In this document: positions 1 to 12,951 of the stretch, in pieces
Numbering within the stretch: position 1 is the first letter of the stretch
Layout: each line of letters begins with the position of its first letter
Assembly (NCBI GenBank): GCA_930367205.1
Contig: OV884013.1
Coordinates: 94,055,333-94,119,332 of the forward strand
Length of the DNA stretch: 64,000 nt
From: Acanthosoma haemorrhoidale
Lineage: Eukaryota > Arthropoda > Insecta > Hemiptera > Acanthosomatidae
Reading direction: 5' to 3'
The notes under the pieces: generated by a model
Told to the model about the DNA's origin: nothing
Database searches by the model: none
What the model saw: only the letters and a program-made list of their open reading frames with translations
Made by a program: the position numbers and the translations under genes

Positions 1-317
1 AATCTAGAAATTTTCTTTTGTAGGTCAAACACCAGCTACCGTGACGTAACCTTGTGTCGTAATATATGATGAAAAATCCATGTCCCTCCATTTTTATTAC
101 CATCTGTCATATGCAATTATACCTCATATATATACAAATTCTTCCGTTTACAATCATCTCTGCACCCCTCCAAAAATGCCATTGTTTCTTCCTGCAACAG
201 TTACTTGCCAAACTTGGTTAACATTAATAAGGAACAATCTCGACTTCAAACCGTAACAAATCTGGTGAGTGTACCTGTTATACCAAACAATTGGTATAAA
301 GTTTAGATTACATAAAA

Positions 318-485
318 CACCACCTGATATGCAAGGCCTGGGGAGCCTGAACTCCCCCCTTGACCTTGTAGTATCTCAGACTCGCATCGGTGGATTCCTC
401 AAATGAGTTATTTAGTTAGTTACGGTATTCATGACCTGAAAGTTTTACGCCAAAATAAATAAAACAAGATAAAAACAAACCAACA
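318..485 (-). repeat. Dispersed repeat D, copy 4
   Basis: It shares aaacaccacctgat, ctggggagcctgaac, gcatcggtg, ctcaaatgag and an aaataaaacaagataaaaac tail with 54820-55010. Similarity is moderate and no coding is seen. Confidence 0.45.
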
Positions 486-1674
486 AAGTACAAGTGAGAC
501 GGTAGACAAAATAACACGGCTAGGGTATAATTAAAATTGAGAAGCTTAAATGCAGGCAGTAGTTAATAGAACTATAGGGGAAATTTACTTCCATTGGAAG
601 GATGATCGGAGGCTATTATGACTCCGATGGATATGAATGCATGGTTGTAGCCAAACCGTAGAAGGGATATTTGACAGGAGATGATGGAAATATGCAGGAA
701 GGTGTCAAAGGGAAGAATGGTAGGGAACACTAGCTGTGAAAGGAATATTTCAAGTGGAAACCTTTTGACAGGAAAATTCACTCTTGCCAAGTCGGGGCCT
801 TTTCAAATAAAATTTCAAGGTTTTTAATTAAAGAATAGTGAAACTTTACCATTAGAGGTCCTCCTAGCTAGGTAAGGTATTCATTTGACAGAAGATTTGT
901 TTCAGTTCAACTATTATACAATGAGAATAAAAAACGGGTCAAGTGTGGTTCAATATACTATGACGGTCTTGTCACGAGTGCAAAAAACAATTTTACTGAC
1001 AGTTTAAATGACATTCCCAAATAATATTCCGCCCAAAGACCCAGCAGGTATTACATTTTATTAATCAGGGCAGCGAGATTTTTCATTTTTTGCCCAATTC
1101 AATATGATAGAAAAATATCTTTTTCATACACTACTTTTCACGTTTTTATTTTTAGTATCAATGGTGCCTCGCGTATAGCTACCATGCAAAATATCATTTA
1201 AAAATACGCTGTATAAGTGAAATTTGCCTCGGTAGACTCTCACTACCTTCCTGATTCCACCCGCCTCCTTTAGGCAATCCACACCCTATATCCTTCCCAT
1301 ACATCCTTCAAATGGGGGACTCCCCTTAGTGAAAGGCACTCATTAGCCCAAAATAATTTTCCTTTATTTTTCCCACATCCTAATTTTATAAGTTTGAGAG
1401 CTAAGGAAAAAAAAAAAAAAAAAAAAAAAGAAATTTGCCAATGCCTGTATGACGAGGTTTGGTAATTACAGTTTTAAAAAAAATTAATAAATTAAGATGT
1501 TAATCATCAAATCGAATTGTATTTGTATTTATCATGTGAAATGGGACCTTTCAAAAAAAGTAAAATTTATTTTTTTTAATAGACCCAAATATTTTGGGTC
1601 TCGCAGAGACTCATTCAGGCAGACAGGCACACGGATCAACATATATTGGTACTAGTAACAGCCAAATAAAAGTA
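486..1674. other. AT-rich, nothing recognised
   Basis: There is an A run at about 1409-1429. The short open frames at 572-790 and 1594-1818 show no codon bias or motif. I see no repeat beyond those listed. Confidence 0.6.
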
Positions 1675-1745
1675 CTATTGAAGCTGTGGTGCCGATGTGT
1701 GGTGTGTATATTAAGAAATATCCCCTGGAGAAACAAAAGGTGTTT
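1675..1745 (+). repeat. Repeat F, copy 1
   Basis: The segment gaagctgtggtgccgatg...aaatatcccctggagaaac shares about 60 bp with 2636-2705, at roughly three quarters identity by eye. Neither copy codes for anything I recognise. Confidence 0.5.
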
Positions 1746-2635
1746 TTTACTTCTAGATTGCCTAGTGTGTGCAAGCAACACTAATCTACTTATGATAGAT
1801 AGGATTTTTTTTCGTTAGATAGTTGTATTTTACTATGATATGGTTCTGTAAAATTAACTCTGTATTTTGGTTACCATGCTCACGACCCCGTGCATCGCTC
1901 TGACTATTCTACTCTATACAGGGTCGTGGGGAGAGCGGGAGATGGAATATTGAATCATGTGAATTTGAAACTATTGAAGAACTAATACCCTCCCAAGTCT
2001 ATAAAAATACCTCGACATATTAATCTCATAGTTTCCTGTAATACTCGTGAATTGATAAAACCATGGGTAGCAGTCATTTTTACGTTTATGAAGATGACCA
2101 CTACTGTCACGTGATGAAAATTACACATGTTCCTTTATTTAATAAAATTTCGTAAACTAAAACTTTATAATTATAACCTTAGAATAAAAAACAAAAAAAA
2201 AAAGCTTGATATAAAATCAGAATGCCAGGAGAGGACAGGAAACAGTTCCAACTGCAAAGGGATATGTTCTTCCTTTTATGTCACAGAAATAACCACCCAG
2301 TATCCATATACAGAAAAATGAGAAAAATATTTGGAAAAGATTCAGTCTCACTGGCTGCGTGTTTTGACTGGTACGTAATAAGATACAAGTGTATGAGCAC
2401 AACGTTCTATATCGTATAGTTATCAACAGTTAATACTCATACTTACATACTAAACAGTCATTAGTTCAAAAACCGTTAGTATAAATTGTGCTTTACTGCG
2501 AAAATTCATATCGTGAAATGCTTGCCCGTTTCAGCTAAGATGAACTTGGGGGAGGTCCATGGTTTGACGTGGTTAAGTAGGATTTGCGGGAAAAATTACA
2601 TTCCAAATAGAATATTAACAATTTTCATTTGGTCC

Positions 2636-2705
2636 CTAGCTGTAGATGGTGCCGATTTAGAGTGTGCATATTATGAAATATCCATAGGAGAGACAGAAGG
2701 TGTAC
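2636..2705 (+). repeat. Repeat F, copy 2
   Basis: This is the partner of 1675-1745: ctgtagatggtgccgattta, then gaaatatccataggagagac and aaggtg. Confidence 0.5.
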
Positions 2706-3359
2706 AACAGCTTCACAAACATTCAATCAATGTGTTAATATATATTATTTTCTTTTAATTATTGAAATTATTAATTTTTATATTTATTTTAGGTATTATG
2801 AATGCAGAGAAAGAACTAAAAATTTCAGCGATGAAGTGAACCAATCGTCTGTGGTGCCTGTACAGTTCTATTAAACAGTTGAATTTGTAGTTTCCAAAAT
2901 TAAATGAAAACAAAGAAAAAGGTTGAAAAAAATATGTTAGAGTATTAAGTCCGTTAGAATCCAATAAAGTTTTAACTCATAACTGAAAATATTTCTTATT
3001 GATAAATAATATATTTATAAATATATATATTCTTCCCCGGAATAGAATATTCAGTGCATTCATAAAGAGCAGTGGCGTTATTTCTAATAACAGTGTCAGT
3101 AGGTAAAAGTAGCCACAGCTACCTGCCTATTAAGGTCTTTCCTGGTAATTGTAAATCTCTTGTTTAGCCTATAAAAATGAATTATTAAATTGCACCAGAG
3201 TAATCAAATCAAAACAATAAACTGAAAAATGGTCGAGCCCCAGATACGACTAACGGGAAATTCTTGAAATCAAAAAGTCAACATAACTCTCAAGGTATTT
3301 ATTTATTAGCCATCAAAACCCTAATGAATTGAATCACAGCCCCAAACGTATACGTATAG

Positions 3360-3445
3360 TACCATTTTATTTCAATATGTGTCTGTTTTTCTATCCTGGA
3401 AATTTTGATCGTAAGTTCAACATAGAGACATGAAATTTAATTATG
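3360..3445 (+). repeat. Repeat E, copy 1
   Basis: It contains gtgtctgtttttctatcctg and atagagacatgaaatttaat, shared with 18000-18110 and 25205-25330. Motifs of this type recur in many insect genomes; the element class is unknown to me. Confidence 0.35.
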
Positions 3446-3744
3446 CTTGAAATTGACTACTAATTAATCAATTACCTTTTAAATAAAACCAGTAGTAAAG
3501 CACTATTATAGTGAGAAGTATGTGAAATCGCACCTATAAATAATTCCTATACACCGTATTTAATATTTTCCAATTACTATATTTAATGGTTGGTTCAATG
3601 GAATATTTTTGCAAGTTATATTAAGGTTTATTCTCACACATTTTTTTAAAGTTAAAAATGTAGGAAAGTGGTTAGTTTTTAGGATTTATTTCGGCGTAAC
3701 CCCCTCAGGTTATCAACACCGTTGTTTATATATAAAAAGTCATC

Positions 3745-4870
3745 ATAGGACCTTAAGGTGCAATGACGAGAGCAGAGCCCAGGTTCCCCAAAACCAGACG
3801 GGTTCCTGGAGGCACCCCAGCCCCACGTGTCATGCTGTGTGTAGCGACCGCTAAAACTACATAAGATAAATCACCCTATACTCTATTGTATATATATTGT
3901 AAACAAATGTGAATAAAATTACCAAAATATAAATCATTGTAAATGTGGTAAACAATAAACATGCAGCTGCGAGCCAATTAGTTATATGAACTGGGGCACC
4001 CGCCGAGAGACCCTTACCCAGGTCACATATCTCATTGTCAGAGAACAAAGAAAACCACATACTCAACTGGCATTGGGCACTACAAAACCCAGAGCTGATT
4101 GGTTACTGACGAAGCCAGCTGGGTATTTAAGACTGGTGGTTTGGGGCCTGTATATTATTCTCCTGGCAACTAACCGGCTCGTGGCTGCTCTGATGTAAAC
4201 TCTGAAACTTGGCTACTTTACTATGAAAACCTCTGCATCTCTCTCTCTCTCCTCACCTCGCTACGTTTTAGTCCGGCGTTGTCAGACCTCCCCCCTTCCT
4301 AGTGGGAATTTCTGCCTTCGTCTCGCTAAATCTAGCACCTCCTTGGGAGGGACCTCTCCCTAGTGGACAATGGTTGTCGTGGCCCTGCAAGCTTACCAAG
4401 CAGTGTTCCCCACGGCAATCCAGTCTGCCTCTCTCCGGTTCACACTCGCCTTTGGGATCCGGACGGATTTCGCCTACCCTCAGATACCGAGTGTGAATTC
4501 GTGGTCATTCCAAGACCACACAAACTACCTACACCACCTACCCTATACCTCTTCTCCTGAACATAGTGCATTGTCGGGGCACATATGGAGTCAGATAGTA
4601 CAGAAGTAAGGCCCATTATGAAGCAATTGCCCAGGCCATAGTCTAATCAACCCTCACTTCGTCACTAGAGCTGGGGTAACTAGGCATCTCCCTCGTGACG
4701 ACCCGATATGGTGGTTATATGCAGTGTTTTATAGGACAAGAGTTACGATCGGAGGATGTCAATAAAAATCATGAAAACTAACTTCGATACATCAGTACGA
4801 TTCGCCAATGTATTAGATTTCCATACACACTGTACCAACACGCTCTATGAGACCGTGATGTCCACATAGC
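3745..4870 (+). repeat. Dispersed repeat D, copy 1, split by solo LTR 1
   Basis: The flanks of LTR 1 (3745-3839 and 4709-4870) align with the continuous segment 44560-44790: gagagcagag, then cc..cacgtgtca, then cagtgttttatagg, then acatcagtac and caatgta. In copy 1 the LTR interrupts it between gctgtg and gtggtta. The nature of D is unknown; no coding is evident. Confidence 0.7.
3840..4708 (+). mobile_element. Solo LTR 1 (869 bp), inserted in dispersed repeat D
   Basis: It begins TGTAGCGACCGCTAA and ends GTGACGACCCGATA (CCCGACA in sister copies). Internally it has the shared tract cctatactctattgtatata after the start, a TATA-like gggtatttaag near 4120, and the 270-bp module from about 4232 to 4548. 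No gag or pol follows, so it is a solo LTR. The flanks ctgtg and tggtg are only loosely alike, but the flanking repeat exists uninterrupted at 44560-44790, which fixes the insertion point. Confidence 0.85.
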
Positions 4871-7165
4871 CCCAGTTAAAGGCCCTTGGATGCCCAGGAC
4901 ACCGACGGCCCCCCACCGAAACCAGGGACTTAGGAAAATGGTGATTCACTATTATTCAAATAGATGGTTACACTTCAAATAAACGTACTTTGATTTGTGT
5001 AGGATTTGGGATCTGACATTATAGAAAATATATTAATGATAACATTTAACTAATTAATATGACTTCATTATTTATTGATAGGTATAAATGGGATGCTCAT
5101 GGTTCCGACAGATCGAATTTATATTAATATCCGTCCCAGGTAATTCCATTCAAATGATATATAAAGCAACTTTCACTTAAACATGTAAGTATAGTAAAAT
5201 AAATATAAATAGTGGTTGCAGGGCCTATGGTTGCCAATATACATTACACAGTATGTAGACTAAAAAGGCTTTCACAGGCTGGTACCCAGCCTGGAGCCTG
5301 GAAACTTCCACCGCCTTGGTCATTCTCATCGATGGGGGGTCTCCCGTCATGGACGACTTAATGGTCCAGGTCAAACTGGTATAGATATTCTAGTAATAAC
5401 TTACAAGCCGTTATACTCTTTTTATTGTTTTCAATTATAACATTATAATAAGTAAATATCATTTAATCAATTAAGTCTTATTGTATTGTATTTCTTGAAT
5501 TAGGTTATAGTTGCGTTTTAATATGTAAATTTATGTGTCTTGTTCTAAATTGTAGTACTTCACGTTGACTGAGAGGAAGATTTATCAATAAAAAGATTTA
5601 TTTTAAGAGACACCTATCTATTTTCTAACATTTAAAAATTAAAATACTAGTTGAGCTTACAAATGATAGTCCATGTTTTTTGTTTATGTTTGGGCTTAAT
5701 CTGACCCAGGCTTAGTATAGAAAGAGCGTTATTAATATGAAATATGGTACTGTAATCACGGATAGATCCATAGAATGTTGATTTAAAAAACATGAGAACA
5801 ATCGCAGTCGTACGTTTAAAAACAGCATAAATTCGTCGGCTGTCGTCAATCAGTTTTCATTTTTTATCACTAAAATGATAAACTAATTAACTTACTTTAC
5901 AAAATACACTCTTCTGTAGCCATGTTATTAGTAACAGTGAATATAAAACATTTTCGAATAATAATTAAACAAAGTAATAAGATAAGGGTCTTAATAGTCG
6001 ACAAATTTTCTGTATTTCTAGCTCACAGAATTCAAGGTTTTATTCAGAGCGGTGTAAAATTAATCATCTTGCCAAGGAATTGTATAGTCCTCGTCTCTTT
6101 TAATAATAATAATGATAACTTCGTTGGATTATGATAATTCACTGCGTATATTACAGTCATAAATTACTCTTATTACATAACTAATTCATATTTTATGAAT
6201 ATTACATAAGAACGATTAAACATCAGTGATTATCGTGGTTAAAGGACCCTGAACTAAAATATTAAAAAAATATTTCAATGTGGATCATGTTTGTTTGATG
6301 ATTAAACCAAAATCAAACTGTAATACATTTTAAGATGAAAAATCTCTTTTTAGAGTATATGTTATTCAATTTATTGCTTAAAGAGCAAATACTATTTTCA
6401 TAAATATGAAAAAACTAGAAAAAGTCGGTAGGTTTTAATACTCTCAAAAATCTAGAACTTAGAAGTAATGTTAGAAGTAAAAGATAGATGACCTGCAGAG
6501 TGGAATGCAATGGAATCCTTTGGGTTTGATTTTCCGTAAAGCCGCTTCAAATATATCAATAACTTAGATCGGTGAATTTATGATGATTTACTTTTAATTG
6601 AAGAAGAATACAAAAGCTGTTAAAAGGTAGATCTAAGAAACTGTAAATATCATCTGTTTTGTTCATGTTTTCAAGTAGTCGTTTCTGGGGAATGTTAGTT
6701 AGTTTTAACTCAGATTACACTATGAAGGCGGTGCAATTCAATTAAGGTGGGCTAGCTGGGATTCAAATATTGAGCATCTATCGACTTTATACCGATAATA
6801 ATTAGTCGTAGTCCATGGTCCAGTTCTTTTAATAATTTTAGCTAAAGGGAAAAATTAGGTGGCATGACCAGAACTCTGGGCTAAGGAACTAACGGACGGG
6901 ACCTGAGTAAAAGATTCCGTTTCCGATGATGAGCTTCTGAGGTTTTCCAGAGCGGAGCTAATTAGACTTAATATTTTCCACGCCTTATGCCCGATATAGG
7001 TAGCTAAATGTTAGATCTGTCCGACCGGTTAGTAGGACTCGCTGACATTTTGCTTTGTAATCAAGCTCCAAAGCCTAATCATCATTATAACAATCTAATT
7101 TTTAAAATAATGTTACAATGCTTTTAAAGCAATGCAAGGTTTTTTCCCCCTATTAACCCCTATTT
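4871..7165. other. Non-coding AT-rich stretch
   Basis: Nothing is recognised except a GC-balanced block at 5266-5390 (ggctggtacccagcctgg) that may be another unnamed repeat. No splice-flanked coding is seen. Confidence 0.55.
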
Positions 7166-7453
7166 TTAATATTTTTTAAGAATTTTAAATTTATAAACAG
7201 CAATGTAAATTAGCTGTGGGTTGCTCCTTCTGCTGCATAACATATGCACTTTAAGTAGTTTATGGCTTAAAACTAACTGGATCTTTTTGTGGTTAAAAGC
7301 CTGGTAAGTATCTTGGGTAACCTTGCCTGTGATGCAAGGTAGTTTGTATTTTAGGTTAAATAAGCACACCATGAGACCGTTGACCTCGCCGACATCTGGT
7401 TTACCAAAATCCTCCAAAATCAGTTCCCTCTGACGAGAGGGGGTGAAAAGCAA
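7166..7453 (-). other. Unassigned open frame
   Basis: A minus-strand frame of 95 codons without ATG at its start. Internal text GKPDVGEVNGLMVCLFNLKY and LPCITGKVTQDTYQAFNHKK looks protein-like but matches nothing I can name. No splice sites were assigned. Confidence 0.12.
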
Positions 7454-7770
7454 ACAGGGGTGGAGGGTTGGAACAAGATACCACTAGTCAACACAGCCTC
7501 CTAGATAAATGGTCTTCAGCACTGGCGATAAAGCACTGTGCAAACTTATCTATTATACCATCAGAATTTTCTTCGATAAAAACTTACATTATTATGTCCT
7601 AGCATATTCTTTGTGAATTATAAATATATATGTGTGTGTGTTTTGGTAGAGTCATAGTCATATTTACAAATATTTTTCAATAGCAGGGAAAAATAAATGA
7701 TAGGTTTAATTACAAGATGAAATAAAAGTAGAATAAAAACACTTATCAATTAAATTAACATATTTTTTAT

Positions 7771-7850
7771 AAACATGCCTACTCGAGCCCGTTTGAGGCT
7801 CAGCCTCAGGTAGGGCGGAAAAAAAAAAACATAAAAAAACATGCCTACTC
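7771..7850 (+). mobile_element. 52-bp retroposed insert with 14-bp target duplication
   Basis: aaacatgcctactc occurs at 7771-7784 and again, exact, at 7837-7850. Between them lies gagcccgtttgaggctcagc with a short hairpin (gaggct/agcctc) and then an A-rich tail ending cataaaa. Long duplication plus A-tail is the mark of target-primed reverse transcription of a severely 5'-truncated LINE or SINE 3' end. Confidence 0.85.
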
Positions 7851-7902
7851 TTTATAACAAACATTTAAACTATGTTAATAATGCATCTGCAAATAACAAA
7901 AA

Positions 7903-7919
7903 TAGTAGTAGTAGTAGTA
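7903..7919 (+). repeat. (TAG) short microsatellite
   Basis: Nearly six TAG units. Confidence 0.9.
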
Positions 7920-10211
7920 TGCTGACTCATATTTGAATGAAGCACGGTGGAGTAGTGTCACTTATCACTAACCATCAAAGCATAATTATATATATGTGAA
8001 GTTTTCAAAAAATATAACGGAAACTAATATCATAGTATCATTTTTTTTTCTTTCCAATGTGATAAACATTATGACGTAACTATACTGTTACCACCATCAC
8101 ATTAATGATTATTTATACTAATTATAAATATTTAAATCGGATAAATGAAAAAATAACTTTCGTTGCATCCATTAGCTTTACTGGATGTGGAATAACATAT
8201 CAATAGTTCTCTAATTAATCCAAAGATCAGTACAAATCAACATATGTTTTTTAATTTTGAAATTCTACCGCAAAAGGTTTTTCTACTTCAATCAAGAACT
8301 AAATAATATTTCTGTCCTAAATATAAGGTAGGGTGTAGATTTTTATCACTATTTAAATTTTAGTAGAGTAGAAATATTGGTTTTCATCCACTTTTCCAAG
8401 TGGACTTCTGACTGCGTGGACGCTGGTTCGCTTCCTGTCTTCCTGCTTCCTGGGATTTCTCATAAGGAGTTCAGTCTTACAAAGCCTCTTGAGGTTAAAT
8501 GAGTAGCTACTTGAGTAAAATAAGTAGCATATTCGGTTGAGGTAACCAAAACAAAGGATGAGAGGTAACAACTGTAGATACAAAAGGCAATCTCGTTCGG
8601 CTTATTCTCTTCGTGTGGTTCAGAAAAGAAACACTATTGAAATTGGCTGGAACTACATTATATACATGAATTTTCTTCGATTTTTTAAAAATCAATTCTT
8701 TTTTGCGTCGCCGCCTATAATGCATACCGAACAAACTTTAAAAAAATCCGGATATAGCTTTCGTTAAGTACGACAACATTCCTTTATGTAGCGAGTGAAT
8801 AAACGAAGGAAGTTTCGTCATTTATACTACTTTCGTCTACAATACGTCTCCATAATTGTTTATAACACTATGATCGTATCTGACAAGTAGCCGCCTCATT
8901 TGACTGTGCAAGGTATTGCGAAATTAGTATCATCTATCAAATATCACTACAATGCAACTACTACCTTTGCTGGAAATGTGTGAAGAGCTCTGAACGTTAC
9001 AATGCTGGAATTAAAAAAAAAACAGACGAAAAGAAGTTCCCCATGTTTCTTTTCCGAAAGGGACCGATGTGAATGTTTGCTGACTGGCGGCTTTTCGAAG
9101 AGAGCAAGAAAAAGCTGCAGACTAGTCAAGAGTTTGTCAGAGACAAAGAGCACTTGGGAAGGTTTGAACGGGTAAAGGAAAAAAAACCAGAAAAACGTCA
9201 CATGGGTGGGCGAAGTGAATTTTTTTTTAATCAACGGAGAAGCATTAGCAATACGTGCAGTGCGTGAGGAATTGTTCCGGTGATTCTGCCATCGGCTTCT
9301 GTCGATTTAACAGATTCTAGCTGTCAAATAGAGTAACTTACTTGCCTTAAGGGACAGTAATTAACTTAAAAGTGTATACCTTTTCCTTACATAATAGAAG
9401 TCCTGTTTCTATTTAATGCCAGAGATAGTTAGGTTTTATATTTTTTTATTATGATTTTCAGTGACATAAGTGAATAATTTTGGGCAATTGAGTATTTTGG
9501 GTCCAAATAAAGTGAAGTTTTTCATAATCACTTATAAAATATGTAAAGAGCTCATGCTGCCCCGTAAGCGTCTTATACATATTTAATTTGATTTACATAA
9601 CATTATTCTTCAGAGTAACATTCAAATAGAGGCATTTATATTGTTTTATAGTACGATTTGCAAAAAACAAAGAAAACTAACTTAAGTCTTTCCCAAAATA
9701 TTTTTATTGATATGACACCATCAGTCGACTTTTCGACTATTCGTAGTGACAGTGTAGGCTTAACAATAATAAATTAATGAGGTAGGAATCAATATACTTC
9801 TTACCGTTGAGTCTATCTACATTCGCAGGGTGAAAGTGCCGTTCATATTAGTGGAGCACTCAGAACAAGAAAAGTATACTTTTAGACGACCTCAAAGTTT
9901 GACATCCATTGTAAAAGTTACTGTGGACAACAAAGTTTAAACAACGTCCTGTCATCATTGCCAGAGGTCCTGGCCTCAATGCCCCACCTTTAGTAGACAA
10001 CAACGCAAATATGCCCTCAAACCCGAAAATTAGCTTATATATGCGGGCCTCAATGACCCTTGTGGTAGACATGCCCTAAAACAAACAAAAAAATATATTG
10101 TAATAATTAACTTTATAATTAATTTTAACTTGGAATAATTAATTTTATTCCCACAGAAATGGTATATGTTATCAATGTTAAACAAATCCTAAACTTTGTG
10201 AAAAGAATATT
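7920..10211. other. Non-coding stretch, weak internal repeat near 9960-10075
   Basis: Short overlapping frames at 8353-9267 conflict with one another and lack motifs. At 9966-10075 the phrase gcctcaatgccc...tagtagaca...atgccctcaaa is echoed as gcctcaatgaccc...ggtagacatgccctaaa, a degenerate two-unit repeat. Confidence 0.5.
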
Positions 10212-10424
10212 TTTTAGTGAAAAATATGGGGAAAGCGCCGCCCGTCCACCAACACCAGCAGCCTACTAGGAGCAGAAACCAACAACCGGCCACAACCGCA
10301 CCGAACTTCACAGCAGGAGCGACGCATGCAGAAGTCGCCTCTGCAACGTCATCAAAACGCGACACCCCTCTAGCCTTCCACCCTGGTTCTCGATTCTCGA
10401 GACCATGATCAGGTAATTTATACA

Positions 10425-10925
10425 GACATCGAACGGAACGATGGCTACGGTGGTGTTCTGGTGGCTATACGACACGGCATCACATGGATAAAAGTGGCTG
10501 CGCCACTTACTACATTTGATGTCAGGCACCATCACTTGACGGTGAAGATAAACCTGGGTATTCCTATTTATCCCACCACCATGTATATGAGACCGAGGGC
10601 GTTTCGACAAGAGTTCTAAACCCTTCTTAGAGAGTGCGCTAAGAAAAACAACCACTGGGTTGTCGGAGACTTAAATGCGCGGCATCCCCTGTGGAATAAT
10701 GCCACCATCAATCCAGCAGGGAGAAAATTGGTAAAGGCACCCTTTACTGTCGTCATTTCACCTTTCGCCTTAGACGTGACAGTACAAATACTTCCACCCT
10801 AGATCTCTTACTCACAAAACAGCCGCACAGAATAAACAATCGTTAGATCCTGGACATAGTGACGACGACATGCCAGTCCTGTATTCCATTGAGGGTAGAG
10901 TTGTGATCCCACATCCCACGAAGTA
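10425..10925 (+). pseudogene. LINE B copy 1 endonuclease (APE-type) remnant
   Basis: In the plus strand the frame reads NDGYGGVLVAIRHG, the conserved glycine-rich strand of APE-like LINE endonucleases, and about 200 nt later HWVVGDLNARHPLWNN, the GDFNAHH-like catalytic block. A further block, MPVLYSIEGRVVIP, corresponds to the SDHLPV region near the C-terminus, with the catalytic SDH degraded to DDD/DDM. A stop follows RQEF at about 10615, and there are frame changes near 10760-10860. In intact elements this domain nicks target DNA to prime reverse transcription. Copy 2 preserves TDHLPVLYSIDG at the equivalent site. This one cannot be functional. Confidence 0.75.
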
Positions 10926-11465
10926 GGTCTATAGTCGAACCGACTGGGACGTATATCGATCACAACTTTGCCACCAATTGCATACGGTTGCTGTTCTCCG
11001 CACTACAGAGGACAGGTAGCTTTCCTGGACCAGGTATTCGTCGATGCAGCTGACATCTATCCCTAAATTTATCCCGAAACCACCCATGCTACAAAAACTG
11101 CCAGACCATATTCTTAAACTTATTGCGTTACGCAATAATTAGAAGAATAACTAGTATAGTACAAGGACTCGTCAAGCCAAGAAAGTAGTAAACTCTCACA
11201 TAACGCAAATTCGTGGCTTGATGAGGAATTGGAAGACGGCAATGTGGCATGAACGGTTTCATGGCTTACATGGCGATTTCCGTAAGTTTTGGAAACTCCT
11301 TAAGACCACCACCAAGAAGGCTCATGTGTCCGTCTTCATGACGGAGACACCCACTTCACAGTGGAAGAACGGGTGAAAGAACTGGCGACCCATATACCGC
11401 AGACAACGCCACTAGGACAGGTAACTACCACGATCCTTAGCAGCTGGAGACTGGTCAGAACTATA

Positions 11466-12680
11466 TGTTTGTCTCCCCAAAGCAGCTCAAGGCGATACTT
11501 CGCCAGTGTCAGGGAAACCGAGCACCAGGGCGTGACGGGGTGCAAACGGTATTGCTGAAACAGCTGCCGAAGAGAGGGATTTCCCAACTCGATAACCTGT
11601 TCAATTCATGTATCAGGTTTCGATAATTCCCGACAGCGTGGAAACAAGCTATCTTGTTCCCACTGCGGAAGCCCACAAAGAGAGGCGACCACCCAGCACA
11701 CTATCGCCCGATCAGTCTCCTCCCTCACATGGGGAAGATTATCGAAAAGATAAATAGTCGAAAAGATTCGACTCAATGTCCCACGGGATGTTGTGCCAAC
11801 AGCTTTGCGACTAGGAATGCCCAGAGCAGCTACACACCATATTGGTTTCCTTCTTAAAGAACAGATCGGTGAGGGTACGGGTGGGTGATTGCCTCTCTAA
11901 CCCATTCCCTCTTGTGGAGTTCCTCAAGGAGCGGTTTTGTCTCCGGTTCTTTTCAGCATGTAAAAATCTGAAATTGTGGGGACAAACTATAATAAAGCTA
12001 CGGTAATCGCTTTCACCGACGACTTTGCGGTTTATAGCAGCAGCATGAGGGCACAAAGAGCTCTTACACAGGCCGAGTCAGTTTGTAACGTTGTAATGTA
12101 ACGTAATCAGTGACAGACTGGGCATGTTAAACATCAGTGTAAACGCCGGGAAGACCGACTGCGTAACCTTCTTCCTCCAAAAGCCTTGCCAAAATCATAT
12201 AGTATAGGAGGGTAAGGGAACTCACCAGCTTTCTCAATGCACTATCTGGGTATAAAAATGGATAGGCATCTCCATTTCACTACTCATTTTAGTAATAAAA
12301 TTGAAAAAGTACGACACAGGTCTTACCGGCTATTGCACTTGATAACTTCACCAAACCTGTCGCTTCGTCTCAAACTGATGATCTATAAATGTGTCCTCCG
12401 GCCAGCTCTGTACGGTGCCCCTTTATTTACCCACTTGACTGACAATACAGCCAAATGTCTCCAACATTTCCAGAATGGGGTCATGCGAAAAGTGGTCGGA
12501 CATACCTCTTTCAAGAGGTTCAAGAACGCTGACCTGCACCCGTTCCTTGGTTTGCCGTCATGTGGGTGAGTTCATTCACCGGAGGAACATCAAGTTTTTT
12601 CGACTCGTTCCAGCGCCTAACCAACCCAGTAATTAACACTATGACCCCACCACCCCTCCCGCATCGATGGTAACAGACTG
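11466..12680 (+). pseudogene. LINE B copy 1 reverse transcriptase remnant
   Basis: The frame-shifted reverse transcriptase is recognised by parallel reading with copies 2 and 3. It begins near an SPKQLK-like segment (11470). The RT fingers appear as RPISLLPHMGKI at about 11708. The palm catalytic block reads FTDDFAVYSSSM at about 12010, where copy 2 has FADD, so the first alanine is changed. The longest clean frame is 12237-12569, HYLGIKMDRHLHF through LRLKLMIYKCVLRPALYG, the thumb region typical of Jockey-clade ORF2. A final out-of-frame PHHPSRIDGN corresponds to the MTPPPLPxRW end of LINE C. Stops and frameshifts throughout make it a pseudogene. Confidence 0.8.
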
Positions 12681-12951
12681 TCTTAACAGAAAAATTAGTA
12701 TGTAAGTTAGTTTTAAGTTTGATCAAAAAGGTGGGCTCGATCACCTTTATTAGAGTCAGTTCAGTTCAGTTACGTATAATGTATATCATTATACTTGTTT
12801 ATTTCATTATATATTTTTTATACAATATCAAAAATTGTATATAATGTAGCGACAATGCAGGAAATACAAAAATAATTTGTAAATAGATTCGCCTGAGGAT
12901 CTATAATTGTATATAATTATCAGTAAATTTAAAGGGGCTATGAAAAAAAAA

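Larger units (their letters stand above)
10212..12951 (+). mobile_element. LINE family B, copy 1 (Jockey-like, 5'-truncated, decayed)
   Basis: A 2.7-kb non-LTR retrotransposon runs from the end of ORF1 or linker (Pro/Gln-rich start) through endonuclease and reverse transcriptase to a 3' UTR ending in tcagtaaatttaaagggg-like sequence and a short A run at 12943-12951. The same 3' end, inverted, is found at 49892-50000 in copy 2. Frames are broken by many stops and indels. Copy 1 retains about 220 nt of endonuclease that copy 2 has lost. No target duplication is obvious. Confidence 0.85.

Noticed and set aside
4302..4609. Open frames in the LTR module that also appear in LTR 3 and LTR 4 as a conserved small protein
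   Set aside because: LTR 3 has a one-base insertion in the middle of the frame (ggatccgg against ggatttcgg), so the frame is not kept. The similarity is at nucleotide level only.
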